Positions 1 to 5,279 of a stretch of 5,279 nt of DNA are shown piece after piece. Numbering within the stretch: the first letter of the stretch is position 1; each line of letters opens with the position of its first letter. The stretch is from Bacteroidetes bacterium UBA1952 (GTDB lineage Bacteria; Bacteroidota; Bacteroidia; Chitinophagales; Chitinophagaceae), in NCBI GenBank assembly GCA_002336725.1, contig DDEO01000133.1, positions 5,117 to 10,395 of the forward strand. Reading direction: 5' to 3'. The notes under the pieces were generated by a model. That model did no database searches and was not told where the DNA came from. It worked only from the letters and a program-made list of their open reading frames with translations. The position numbers and the translations under genes are program-made.

Positions 1-176
1 CCTCGCAATGACCCACATTTTTTAAACAGCAAACTGCATAGAATAATTGCACAGAGCTACTTACTAACGTGAGGTTGCTTTCCCTCATTCTTCGGGACGG
101 GCTTCGTTCCTCGCTCCTCGCAAGAAGCCTAGTAAAAGGGCGCAATTTTTCCGGAGAAACGTTTGTATTTTTCATT
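1..176. other. Gene-free leader with degenerate intergenic-repeat sequence
   Basis: I see no credible gene here; together with 177-319 it makes a 319-base stretch before the first CDS. The window opens with CCTCGCAATGACC, the reverse complement of the GGTCATTGCGAGG motif that ends many dispersed bacterial intergenic repeats. A related GC-rich stretch lies at about 71-125. It includes TTGCTT, GCTTCGTTCC and a tandem 7-mer TCCTCGC (108-114 and 115-121), and it ends in CCTCGCAA (116-123), the same octamer as at 1-8. An open frame from GTG 69 to 323 crosses both this repeat and the terminator hairpin, has low-complexity hydrophobic content, and is not believable as a protein. Calling this repeat-derived rests on remembered motif similarity, so the repeat family is uncertain. 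Confidence 0.4.
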
Positions 177-217
177 AAAACGGTCTTACAGCATCCCGCT
201 GCGGGGCCGTTTTATTT
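177..217 (+). terminator. Strong hairpin terminator, probably bidirectional
   Basis: A long stem can be drawn between 177-192 and 198-213 around a five-base loop ATCCC. The outer nine pairs are AAAACGGTC with GGCCGTTTT (one G-U), and the inner four are CAGC with GCTG. A three-base step between them has two G-U pairs and one A-C mismatch. The + strand side ends in TTTTATTT, and the A-run on the left arm gives a matching U-run on the other strand, so it could stop transcription from either side. It should end the transcript of a gene lying left of the window and insulate the TPR gene, which would then need its own promoter in 218-319. Confidence 0.75.
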
Positions 218-265
218 CCGGAAATTTTGCTTTCAGAAACAGAATTTAACGCCTTTTAACCCTAT

Positions 266-304
266 CCTGATTTTTTCCGTCCTAATATTGAACCTGATTT
301 TTTC
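266..304 (+). repeat. 12-bp direct repeat upstream of the TPR gene
   Basis: CCTGATTTTTTC occurs exactly at 266-277 and again at 293-304, a 27-base period. Between the copies sits CCTAATATTGAA, whose TAATATTG (283-290) is one base from the Bacteroidota -7 consensus TAnnTTTG. No good TTTG -33 element is seen at the right distance. The second copy ends 15 bases before the ATG at 320. This could be a regulator site, a local duplication or chance in T-rich sequence. Confidence 0.6.
283..290 (+). promoter_or_regulatory. Possible weak -7 box for the TPR gene
   Basis: TAATATTG matches the Bacteroidota -7 motif TAnnTTTG at all fixed positions except one. It lies 29 bases before the ATG, a reasonable leader length, and downstream of the terminator at 177-217, where a promoter is expected. 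The absence of a recognisable -33 TTTG keeps this tentative. Confidence 0.25.
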
Positions 305-319
305 ACCCAGAAATCTTTC

Positions 320-1564
320 ATGAAAAAAACCATTCTTACCCTTGCTGCGGCTTCTTTTGTGCTGTCGGTATCGGCTCAAAAATCAAATCTTCGTGCAGCG
401 AACAATTATCTATCCAGCGGCGAATTTGTGAATGCAAAAAAGGCTATTGACGAAGCAGCCGTGAATGAGGCGACTGCCACCGACCCCAAGACCTGGGCGC
501 TGCGGGGGCAGGTGTATATGCAGCTTCAGAACATGGACGCTCAAAAGGCGGCGAATCCCTACCGCGAAGGCGCTACGAGCCTTTTGAAAGCCCTTTCCAT
601 GGGCTACAAAGACCCGGAAATTAACCCTTCGCTGAAGGTCGCTGCGTTTTACTATTTCAACGATGGCGCTGTGGCTTCGCGCGCCAAAGACTATCAGGCT
701 GCTTATGACAATTTCGGGCAGACCATTGCGCTGCACGATGTGGACGGCGGCGCTCGTTTTAAAGGTGATAAGCAGTTTGATACCGTAGCCTCGGAAGCGC
801 GCCTGCAACAGATTATTGCCGCCCGCGAACTGGGGAAGACAAACGAACTGGTAGCGATGCTGGAGGCGGCCAAAAACGACCCGATTGTGCGCCAACCGTA
901 TCTGCATTTCCTGCTGGCCGAGACCTACACCAAAATGGGCAATACCGATAAAGCACTGTCCACTTTTGAAGACGGCAAGAAGGCTTTTCCCGGAAATAAA
1001 GACCTCGAAAACGGCGAGATTAACCTCTATACCAAAAGCGGTCGCACAGAGGAATTGCTGAAGAAACTGGAACAGGCTGCTGTTAATGACCCCAACAGCC
1101 CGGAACTGCAATTCAGCCTCGGGAACGCCTACATGACTAGTGCCTTCCCGAAAAACGGCAGCGCACCGGCCAACTACAAAGACCTGATTGCCAAAGCCGA
1201 AACCGCCTACACCAAAACGCTGGCACTGAAGCCCGATGTAGCCGATTATCAATACAACGCCGGCTCTTTATTCTACAATCAGGCGGTGGAATTCAACAAA
1301 CAAATGAACGCCGTTACCGGAAATTCGCAGGCCGAACAGCGTAAGTATGAAGCCCTGAAGGTGCAGCGCGATGCCCTGTTTGCCCGCGCCCGCCCTTATT
1401 TTGAGAAAGTACAGTCGCTGCTGGAATCCAAAGGCGGCAACATGAGTGCCGACGACAAGGTAACGTATCAGTCTTCGCTGATTGGTCTGCGCGAGATTTA
1501 CACCCGTGTGAACGATACCGCTAAGGCAGACGAAGCGAAGAAAAAGCTGGACGCGCTGAAGTAA
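320..1564 (+). CDS. Secreted TPR-repeat protein of unknown role
   Basis: A 414-residue protein with a clear Sec signal peptide: MKK, a hydrophobic core at residues 4-17, and a likely signal peptidase I cut after VSA (residue 19), leaving an N-terminal Gln. No lipobox Cys is present, so it is probably periplasmic. The mature part is helical with degenerate tetratricopeptide repeats, at about residues 24-50, 107-138, 194-226 (YLHFLLAETYTKMGNTDKAL), 228-256, 261-274 with 291-305, and 308-326, where NDPNSPELQFSLGNAY and ALKPDVADYQYNAG are typical TPR turns. The C-terminus is rich in Lys, Ala and Asp. TPRs are protein-binding scaffolds; no enzymatic motif is visible, so no partner can be named. 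Similar secreted TPR proteins are common in Bacteroidota, and from memory some lie downstream of gyrA, which the window cannot test. The start is fixed by the signal peptide; there is no Shine-Dalgarno site. Confidence 0.9.
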   Translation: MKKTILTLAAASFVLSVSAQKSNLRAANNYLSSGEFVNAKKAIDEAAVNEATATDPKTWALRGQVYMQLQNMDAQKAANPYREGATSLLKALSMGYKDPEINPSLKVAAFYYFNDGAVASRAKDYQAAYDNFGQTIALHDVDGGARFKGDKQFDTVASEARLQQIIAARELGKTNELVAMLEAAKNDPIVRQPYLHFLLAETYTKMGNTDKALSTFEDGKKAFPGNKDLENGEINLYTKSGRTEELLKKLEQAAVNDPNSPELQFSLGNAYMTSAFPKNGSAPANYKDLIAKAETAYTKTLALKPDVADYQYNAGSLFYNQAVEFNKQMNAVTGNSQAEQRKYEALKVQRDALFARARPYFEKVQSLLESKGGNMSADDKVTYQSSLIGLREIYTRVNDTAKADEAKKKLDALK

Positions 1565-1583
1565 AAAAAAAGACCTGATGGCA

Positions 1584-1615
1584 GGTGGCCGGGCGATTTT
1601 AGCACCCGACCAACC
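1584..1615 (+). terminator. Possible hairpin after the TPR gene
   Basis: GGTGGCCGGG (1584-1593) can pair with CCCGACCAACC (1605-1615) around an 11-base loop, with one bulged A and one C-A mismatch. It begins 20 bases after the TAA stop, where a terminator would be expected, but no uridine run follows (CTTCTTATGC), so it is not a classical intrinsic terminator. It may be a 3'-end stabilising hairpin. A smaller hairpin, CCTG-ATGG-CAGG, lies just before it and partly overlaps the left arm. Confidence 0.35.
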
Positions 1616-1701
1616 TTCTTATGCATAAACTTTGGGCATTTTTTGTCAAAACAAACCCTGATTTCGAAGCCTTGAAAACAATGCGAAGCAATAAAGATTC
1701 G

Positions 1702-1709
1702 TAAATTTG
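1702..1709 (+). promoter_or_regulatory. Bacteroidota-type -7 box for the desaturase
   Basis: TAAATTTG matches the TAnnTTTG -7 consensus of the Bacteroidota primary sigma factor exactly. It would place transcription start at about 1714-1717, giving a short leader of about 30 bases before the GTG at 1744. No convincing -33 TTTG lies at normal spacing; the nearest TTG (1672-1674) is too far upstream. The position within the only gap before the gene supports the call. Confidence 0.5.
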
Positions 1710-1743
1710 CGGCGCGGAATCCTCACCTTATCCCCAAAACACT

Positions 1744-2859
1744 GTGGTAAAAAAACTGGCAAAAGCCAAATTTGAAATTGTTCGTTTCGCACCTAAAAAG
1801 GGCATTTCCGGATTTCATGACGCATTGCGTCGAAATGTAGATGAATATTTCGCCGAAACCGGCCTTTCGCCGTATCGGAACCGCCGGATGGTTTGGAAAA
1901 CAGTGGCGATGCTGGCGCTGTATCTGGTGCCTTTCATTGCTATTGTGGCCGGTGTTTACAAGGTTTCTCCAATCTTGTTTTATCTGTCCTGGTTCCTGAT
2001 GGCTGCCGGCACGGTGGGCATCGGTTGCTAGGTGATGCACGACGGCAACCACGGTGCCTACACGGGCCGCAAAGGCCGCGATAAGTTTATTGGACTGGTG
2101 ATTCACCTGGTAGGCGGCAACGATATTACCTGGAAAATTCAGCATAATATCCTGCACCATACTTACACCAATATCGACGGGCTGGACCAAGACGTGGACG
2201 CGGGCATTCTGCTGCGCTTCACACCACATTCCCGGAAAATCGGGATGCACCGCTATCAGCATTTCTATGCCTGGTTTATCTATGGCCTGATGACGATGTA
2301 CTGGTGTACGGCCAAGGATTTTATGGGCGTTGTCAGCTATAACAAGATGGGACTGCTGCGCAAAGAGAAAATCTCGCTGCGTACGGCGCTGCTGGAAGTA
2401 ACCCTTTCCAAAGTTTTGTATTTCGCCATCTTCCTGGTGCTGCCGCTGCTGTTTTCCGGCGCGGGCTGGCTGCCGGTTGTGATTGGCTTTGTAGGAATGC
2501 ACTTCCTGGCCGGACTTTCGCTGGCCTGCATCTTCCAACTGGCGCACGTAATGGAAGAAAGCGATTTTGCCGCGCCGAACGACGAACGCAAGATGGAAAA
2601 CAGCTGGGCCGTTCACCAACTGCAAAACACAGTGAATTTTGCCCCGAAAAGCAAGTTCCTGTCTTGGTTTATCGGCGGACTAAACTTCCAAATCGAACAC
2701 CACCTGTTTCCCGGCATCTGCCATGTGCATTACCCGAAACTGTCGCCGATTGTAGCCCGTACCGCAGCCGAACATGGGTTAAAATATCAGGTACGGCCTA
2801 CCTTTATGAACGCGCTCGGCGCTCACGCGCAGATGCTGCGCCACCTGGGCCGCCCTTAA
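1744..2859 (+). pseudogene. Membrane fatty acid desaturase interrupted by an amber stop
   Basis: Reading through one TAG (codon 96), the frame encodes about 371 residues, the normal size for di-iron acyl-lipid/acyl-CoA desaturases of the linoleoyl-CoA type, which insert double bonds into membrane fatty acyl chains. All three histidine boxes are present: HDGNH (residues 99-103), HNILHH (134-139) and QIEHH (316-320). The Gln-led third box resembles front-end desaturases, but there is no cytochrome b5 domain. LAHVMEES and WAVHQLQNTVNF, also typical of the family, are intact. Membrane segments lie at about 50-71, 76-95, 170-188, 224-240 and 244-268. The start is GTG 1744; a stop at 1702-1704 limits extension and no in-frame ATG precedes it. 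The stop leaves a 95-residue N-terminal piece and a 275-codon piece that could restart at GTG 2032 or ATG 2035. No other stop or frameshift is present, so the lesion is recent, a sequencing error, or tolerated. Confidence 0.85.
2029..2031 (+). other. In-frame TAG inside the desaturase
   Basis: The codon sits between Gly-Ile-Gly-Cys and Val-Met-His-Asp, two residues ahead of Met98-His99 of the first histidine box. In related bacterial desaturases, as I recall them, this place usually holds Ser or Asn (for example GLSVMHD or GFNVMHD). A Ser TCG codon would become TAG by a single change, and Gln CAG, Trp TGG or Leu TTG would too. It is followed directly by GTG ATG, both possible restart codons in the same frame. 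The two complete genes alongside end in TAA and TGA, so the window gives no evidence on whether UAG is reassigned. Confidence 0.9.
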
Positions 2860-2875
2860 GAAAAGCATTTATCTG

Positions 2876-2910
2876 AAAAGACCGGTACTTTTGCCGGTCT
2901 TTTTGTTTTA
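2876..2910 (+). terminator. Intrinsic terminator after the desaturase
   Basis: AAAAGACCGG (2876-2885) pairs perfectly with CCGGTCTTTT (2894-2903) around an eight-base loop, followed by TGTTTTA, giving a near-continuous uridine run. It begins 17 bases after the TAA stop. The symmetrical A and T flanks mean it could also work on the other strand. It separates the desaturase transcript from the helicase-exporter pair. Confidence 0.88.
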
Positions 2911-2994
2911 AAAAAACGAACCTTCCCGACTCAGAAAACTTTATTACCAAAAGCCTATCCCTAAAATCTGCAACGGGATTGTTTCGGACAGAAT

Positions 2995-3063
2995 CTTTTG
3001 TCACCCCGGAATGGGGTCTTTGCGGACGCAAGCCGACAAGTTCCCGTTCCGGGATGACAAAAG
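2995..3063. repeat. Imperfect palindrome of the dispersed GTCATCCCGG type
   Basis: The 22-base arms at 2995-3016 and 3042-3063 are near-exact inverted copies, with 19 Watson-Crick pairs, two G-U pairs and one C-A mismatch. Each arm reads, outward to inward, CTTTTGTCA(C/T)CCCGGAA(T/C)GGG. The 25-base centre holds a second small inverted repeat, TTGC-GGAC-GCAA (3020-3031). GTCATCCCGG...CCGGGATGAC ends are characteristic of small dispersed intergenic palindromes (REP- or MITE-like) found in many genomes. It ends 26 bases before the helicase ATG, so if transcribed it would be a large 5'-UTR hairpin. No T-run follows, so it is unlikely to be a terminator. Confidence 0.75.
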
Positions 3064-3089
3064 AATAGGCACCCAAGAAGAAAAATTCC

Positions 3090-4343
3090 ATGAAAGAATA
3101 CACGAGTTTTGACGATTTTGAGCTGGATTACGATGTGCTGGACGGCATAGACGCGATGGGCTACAAAACGCCCACACCGATTCAGCAGCAGGCCATTCCG
3201 GCTATTCTGGACGGCAAAGACCTGATAGCCACCGCACAGACCGGAACCGGCAAAACGGCGGCTTTTATCCTGCCTATTCTGGATAAAATCCTGCGCGCCC
3301 CAAAAGGCCAACTGAACACGCTGGTGCTGGTGCCGACACGCGAACTGGCCCAACAGATTGACCAACAGGTTGAGGCGATGTCGTATTACGTGGACGTGAG
3401 CTGCGCGGCGGTGTATGGCGGAACCGACGGCATCACCTTTGAAGCGCAGAAAAAAGCCCTGCGCTCCGGCGCCGATATCATCATTGCCACGCCCGGGCGG
3501 CTGATTGCACTGATGCAAATGGGCAGTCTGGATTTCTCAACCATTCAACACCTGGTGCTGGACGAGGCCGACCGGATGCTGGACATGGGCTTTTACGACG
3601 ACCTGATTCGCATTGTGTCGGCCCTGCCCACGGAACGGCAAACGCTGCTTTTTTCGGCCACAATGGCCCCGAAAATCAAGGCGCTGGCATCGGCGATTCT
3701 CAAAAATCCGGTAGAAATCCGCATTGCCGTAAACCGTCCGGCAGATGCCATTACCCAAAAGGCATTTCTGGTGCAAAACGACGAGAAAAACGCGCTGGTG
3801 AGCCGGATTTTTAAGGAAGATACCTACAACAGCGCCATCATCTTTGCATCCCGCAAAGAAACCGTGCGCCGATTGGAGCGCGAACTGCGCCGCGAAGGGC
3901 TGAAATGCCGCGCTTTTTCTTCCGACCTGGAGCAGGATGCACGCAACGAGCTGATGCTGGAATTTAAAGCCCGCAAGCTGCCCATCCTGATTGGCACCGA
4001 CGTATTGAGCCGGGGCATTGACGTGGAAGGCATTGAACTGGTACTCAACTACGACGTGCCGCCCGACCCGGAAGACTATGTACACCGCATTGGCCGCACC
4101 GCCCGCGCACAGCGCACCGGCACGGCCATTACGTTTATCAACCCCGACGACGTGCGCCGCTTTCAGCGAATTGAGCAGATGATTGGCCGCGAAATACCCA
4201 AGTCGCCGCTGCCCGAAGGTTTTAAGAGCGCGGTAGAATATGTAGCAAAACCCGGAAATGCCGGTCGCCCCGGAAGCCATTCCCGGACAAAAGGACCCAA
4301 AAAACAAAATCATGGCGCGCCCCGGCAGAAGAACAGAAGATGA
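3090..4343 (+). CDS. DEAD-box ATP-dependent RNA helicase, RhlE-like
   Basis: A complete 417-residue superfamily 2 helicase that should unwind short RNA duplexes with ATP in the cytoplasm, in ribosome assembly, RNA decay or cold growth. The motifs occur in order: upstream Phe7 and Q motif GYKTPTPIQ (24-32), motif I AQTGTGKT (49-56), Ia PTRELAQ (82-88), GG (110-111), Ib TPGR (134-137), II DEAD (158-161), III SAT (189-191), IV IIFASRK (250-256), V GTDVLSRGIDV (302-312) and VI HRIGRTAR (332-339). All catalytic residues are present. After the two RecA domains, a short basic Gly/Lys/Arg tail (from about 388) resembles RhlE-group RNA-binding tails; there is no DeaD-type RRM extension. The ATG is preceded by A-rich AAGAAGAAAAATTCC and places the Q motif normally. 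I see no clear promoter in 2911-3089, which holds a large palindrome. The 3' end overlaps the ABC exporter by 32 bases. The family is certain; the exact subgroup is less so. Confidence 0.96.
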   Translation: MKEYTSFDDFELDYDVLDGIDAMGYKTPTPIQQQAIPAILDGKDLIATAQTGTGKTAAFILPILDKILRAPKGQLNTLVLVPTRELAQQIDQQVEAMSYYVDVSCAAVYGGTDGITFEAQKKALRSGADIIIATPGRLIALMQMGSLDFSTIQHLVLDEADRMLDMGFYDDLIRIVSALPTERQTLLFSATMAPKIKALASAILKNPVEIRIAVNRPADAITQKAFLVQNDEKNALVSRIFKEDTYNSAIIFASRKETVRRLERELRREGLKCRAFSSDLEQDARNELMLEFKARKLPILIGTDVLSRGIDVEGIELVLNYDVPPDPEDYVHRIGRTARAQRTGTAITFINPDDVRRFQRIEQMIGREIPKSPLPEGFKSAVEYVAKPGNAGRPGSHSRTKGPKKQNHGAPRQKNRR

Positions 4344-5279
4344 GGTTCCAAAGGCAAAGATTACCCGCGAAAGCCTGCGCGAAGGGCTGAGCCTGTACCG
4401 CTATCTGCGGCCCTACAAAGGCACGTTTATGCTGGCGCTGCTGGCGATATTGCTGAGTTCGCTGACTACGATGGCCTTTCCGTTTCTGCTGAAAGAACTG
4501 ATAGAAAGCGCACAGATTTCCGGAAAAGGAAGTGCGCAGATTTCCGGAGATACGCGGCTGGCGTTCCTTCACGGCTTAGGCCCCGGCGGCATTGCCTGGC
4601 TGATGATAGGCGTGCTGGCGCTGCAAATGCTGTTTTCGTTTGCGCGGATTGCCCTCTTTACCAACGTAGGGGAGCGGGCCGTGGCCGATATGCGCAACGA
4701 TGTATATAAACGGTTGCTCTGTGTGCCGGTAGAGTTTTTTGCCAAAAGGCGGGTAGGGGAGCTTTCAAGCCGCATTTCCTCGGATGTAAGTCAGGTGCAG
4801 GACAGCCTTACGGGCGTTTTTGCGGAATTGCTGCGCGGCGTTTTGACGCTCGTGATTGGTTTTGCGCTGCTGCTGTATCTCTCGCCGGTGCTTACGGGGC
4901 TGATGTTGCTCGTCGTTCCGGTAATTGTGGTCGTGGCGCTTGTATTTGGCCGTTCCATCCGCAAAAGCTCGCGGCAGGCACAGGACAAGCTGGCCGAGAG
5001 CGGCACGGTGGTTCAGGAAACGCTGCTGGGTATTGCTACCGTAAAAGCCTTTGCCAACGAATGGTACGAGAGTCGCCGTTATGAAACTGCGCTTCAGGCG
5101 GCGGTTTCATTGTCGATTAAAAATGGCCGTTCGCGTGGGCTTTTTGTGTCGTTTATGCTGTTTAGCGTATTTGGTGCGGTGGTACTCTGTGTTTGGTACA
5201 GTACCCGGCTGATGGCCGATGGGCAGCTTACTTTCGGCGCACTGACGGCCTTTGTGGTTTACACCGCTTTTGTGGCGGG
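4312..5279 (+). CDS. ABC exporter membrane domain, 3'-truncated by window edge
   Basis: The visible 322 residues are the transmembrane half of a fused permease-ATPase exporter (MsbA/LmrA-like half-transporter) that would dimerise in the inner membrane and pump lipid-like or drug-like substrates. A basic N-terminus (MARPGRR) and an amphipathic stretch (LREGLSLYRYLRPYKG, about 22-37) lead into membrane helices at about 38-60, 93-116, 171-190, 193-213 and 277-299, with a sixth starting near 308. The cytoplasmic-loop signatures RxxVYKRLLxxPVEFF (128-143), VGELSSRISSDVSQVQ (148-163) and QETLLGIATVKAF (235-247) are typical. The ATP-binding domain lies beyond the window. ATG 4312 fits the usual N-terminus and follows A-rich CCCAAAAAACAAAATC; an in-frame ATG at 4258 would add 18 residues. 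It overlaps the helicase by 32 bases, suggesting translational coupling. The substrate cannot be told from this part. Confidence 0.93.
   Translation, partial: MARPGRRTEDEVPKAKITRESLREGLSLYRYLRPYKGTFMLALLAILLSSLTTMAFPFLLKELIESAQISGKGSAQISGDTRLAFLHGLGPGGIAWLMIGVLALQMLFSFARIALFTNVGERAVADMRNDVYKRLLCVPVEFFAKRRVGELSSRISSDVSQVQDSLTGVFAELLRGVLTLVIGFALLLYLSPVLTGLMLLVVPVIVVVALVFGRSIRKSSRQAQDKLAESGTVVQETLLGIATVKAFANEWYESRRYETALQAAVSLSIKNGRSRGLFVSFMLFSVFGAVVLCVWYSTRLMADGQLTFGALTAFVVYTAFVA
4507..4554 (+). repeat. In-frame 24-bp tandem duplication in the exporter gene
   Basis: AGCGCACAGATTTCCGGA (4507-4524) and AGTGCGCAGATTTCCGGA (4531-4548) differ at 2 of 18 bases and are offset by exactly 24 bases. They encode two copies of SAQISG (residues 66-71 and 74-79), followed by KG and DT. 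The repeat lies in the external loop between membrane helices 1 and 2, a place where exporters tolerate length change. Both differences are silent (AGC/AGT Ser and GCA/GCG Ala). Confidence 0.8.

Noticed and set aside
69..323. 84-codon open frame starting at GTG and overlapping the TPR start by 4 bases (ATGA)
   Set aside because: It runs through the repeat-like segment and the terminator hairpin at 177-217, has a composition typical of translated non-coding DNA, and matches no family I know.
410..1252. 280-codon antisense open frame opposite the TPR gene
   Set aside because: It lies wholly within a well-supported + strand gene and is explained by that gene's codon bias; it shows no domain or start context.
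1626..1634. TAAACTTTG as a second promoter -7 box for the desaturase
   Set aside because: It has one extra base between TA and TTTG compared with TAnnTTTG, and it is far from the gene; the exact match at 1702-1709 is better placed.
2029..2031. TAG as a pyrrolysine codon
   Set aside because: Pyrrolysine is known mainly from methylamine methyltransferases of methanogens and a few other lineages; nothing here points to it in a desaturase.
1723..2625. 300-codon antisense open frame opposite the desaturase, unbroken across the amber codon
   Set aside because: The + strand holds conserved histidine boxes, while the antisense product is His/Gln-rich without a recognisable fold. It is a shadow, not an explanation for the stop.
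2995..3063. Palindrome as a rho-independent terminator or insertion-sequence end pair
   Set aside because: No T-run follows either arm, and the 25-base centre is too short to encode a transposase; a dispersed palindromic repeat fits better.
3537..4313. 258-codon antisense open frame opposite the helicase
   Set aside because: It is a mirror of the conserved helicase motifs with no domain of its own.

Overview
The window looks like a piece of a Bacteroidota chromosome, probably a Cytophagia- or Chitinophagia-type organism. The protein styles point there: a secreted TPR protein with an MKK...VSA|Q signal peptide, a linoleoyl-CoA-type desaturase, a DEAD-box helicase with an 'SDLEQ' motif, and a MARxGRR-type ABC exporter. 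Starts are preceded by A-rich stretches rather than clear Shine-Dalgarno sites, and a TAnnTTTG-type -7 box lies ahead of the desaturase. Base composition is near half GC by eye. The taxonomic call is inference from family resemblance.

Layout, all genes on the + strand. Positions 1-319 hold no convincing gene, but contain degenerate intergenic-repeat sequence, a strong hairpin terminator (177-217) and a 12-bp direct repeat just before the first gene. Positions 320-1564 encode an exported TPR-repeat protein. After a 179-bp gap, 1744-2859 encodes a membrane fatty acid desaturase interrupted by one in-frame amber codon at 2029-2031; everything else about the gene looks intact. A textbook intrinsic terminator (2876-2910) closes it. 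The 230-bp gap to the next gene also carries a 69-bp imperfect palindrome of the dispersed 'GTCATCCCGG' type (2995-3063). Positions 3090-4343 encode a complete DEAD-box RNA helicase, and its last 32 bases overlap the start of an ABC exporter gene (4312 onward) that runs off the window after its membrane domain has begun.

The helicase and exporter are probably co-transcribed and translationally coupled. The TPR protein and desaturase look like separate transcription units. A desaturase and a DEAD-box helicase are both common in cold adaptation, but a terminator lies between them, so joint function is only a guess.

I see no defence system, mobile element, CRISPR array, RNA gene or clearly novel multi-gene system. 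The most notable item is the single nonsense codon placed just before the first histidine box of an otherwise well-preserved desaturase.
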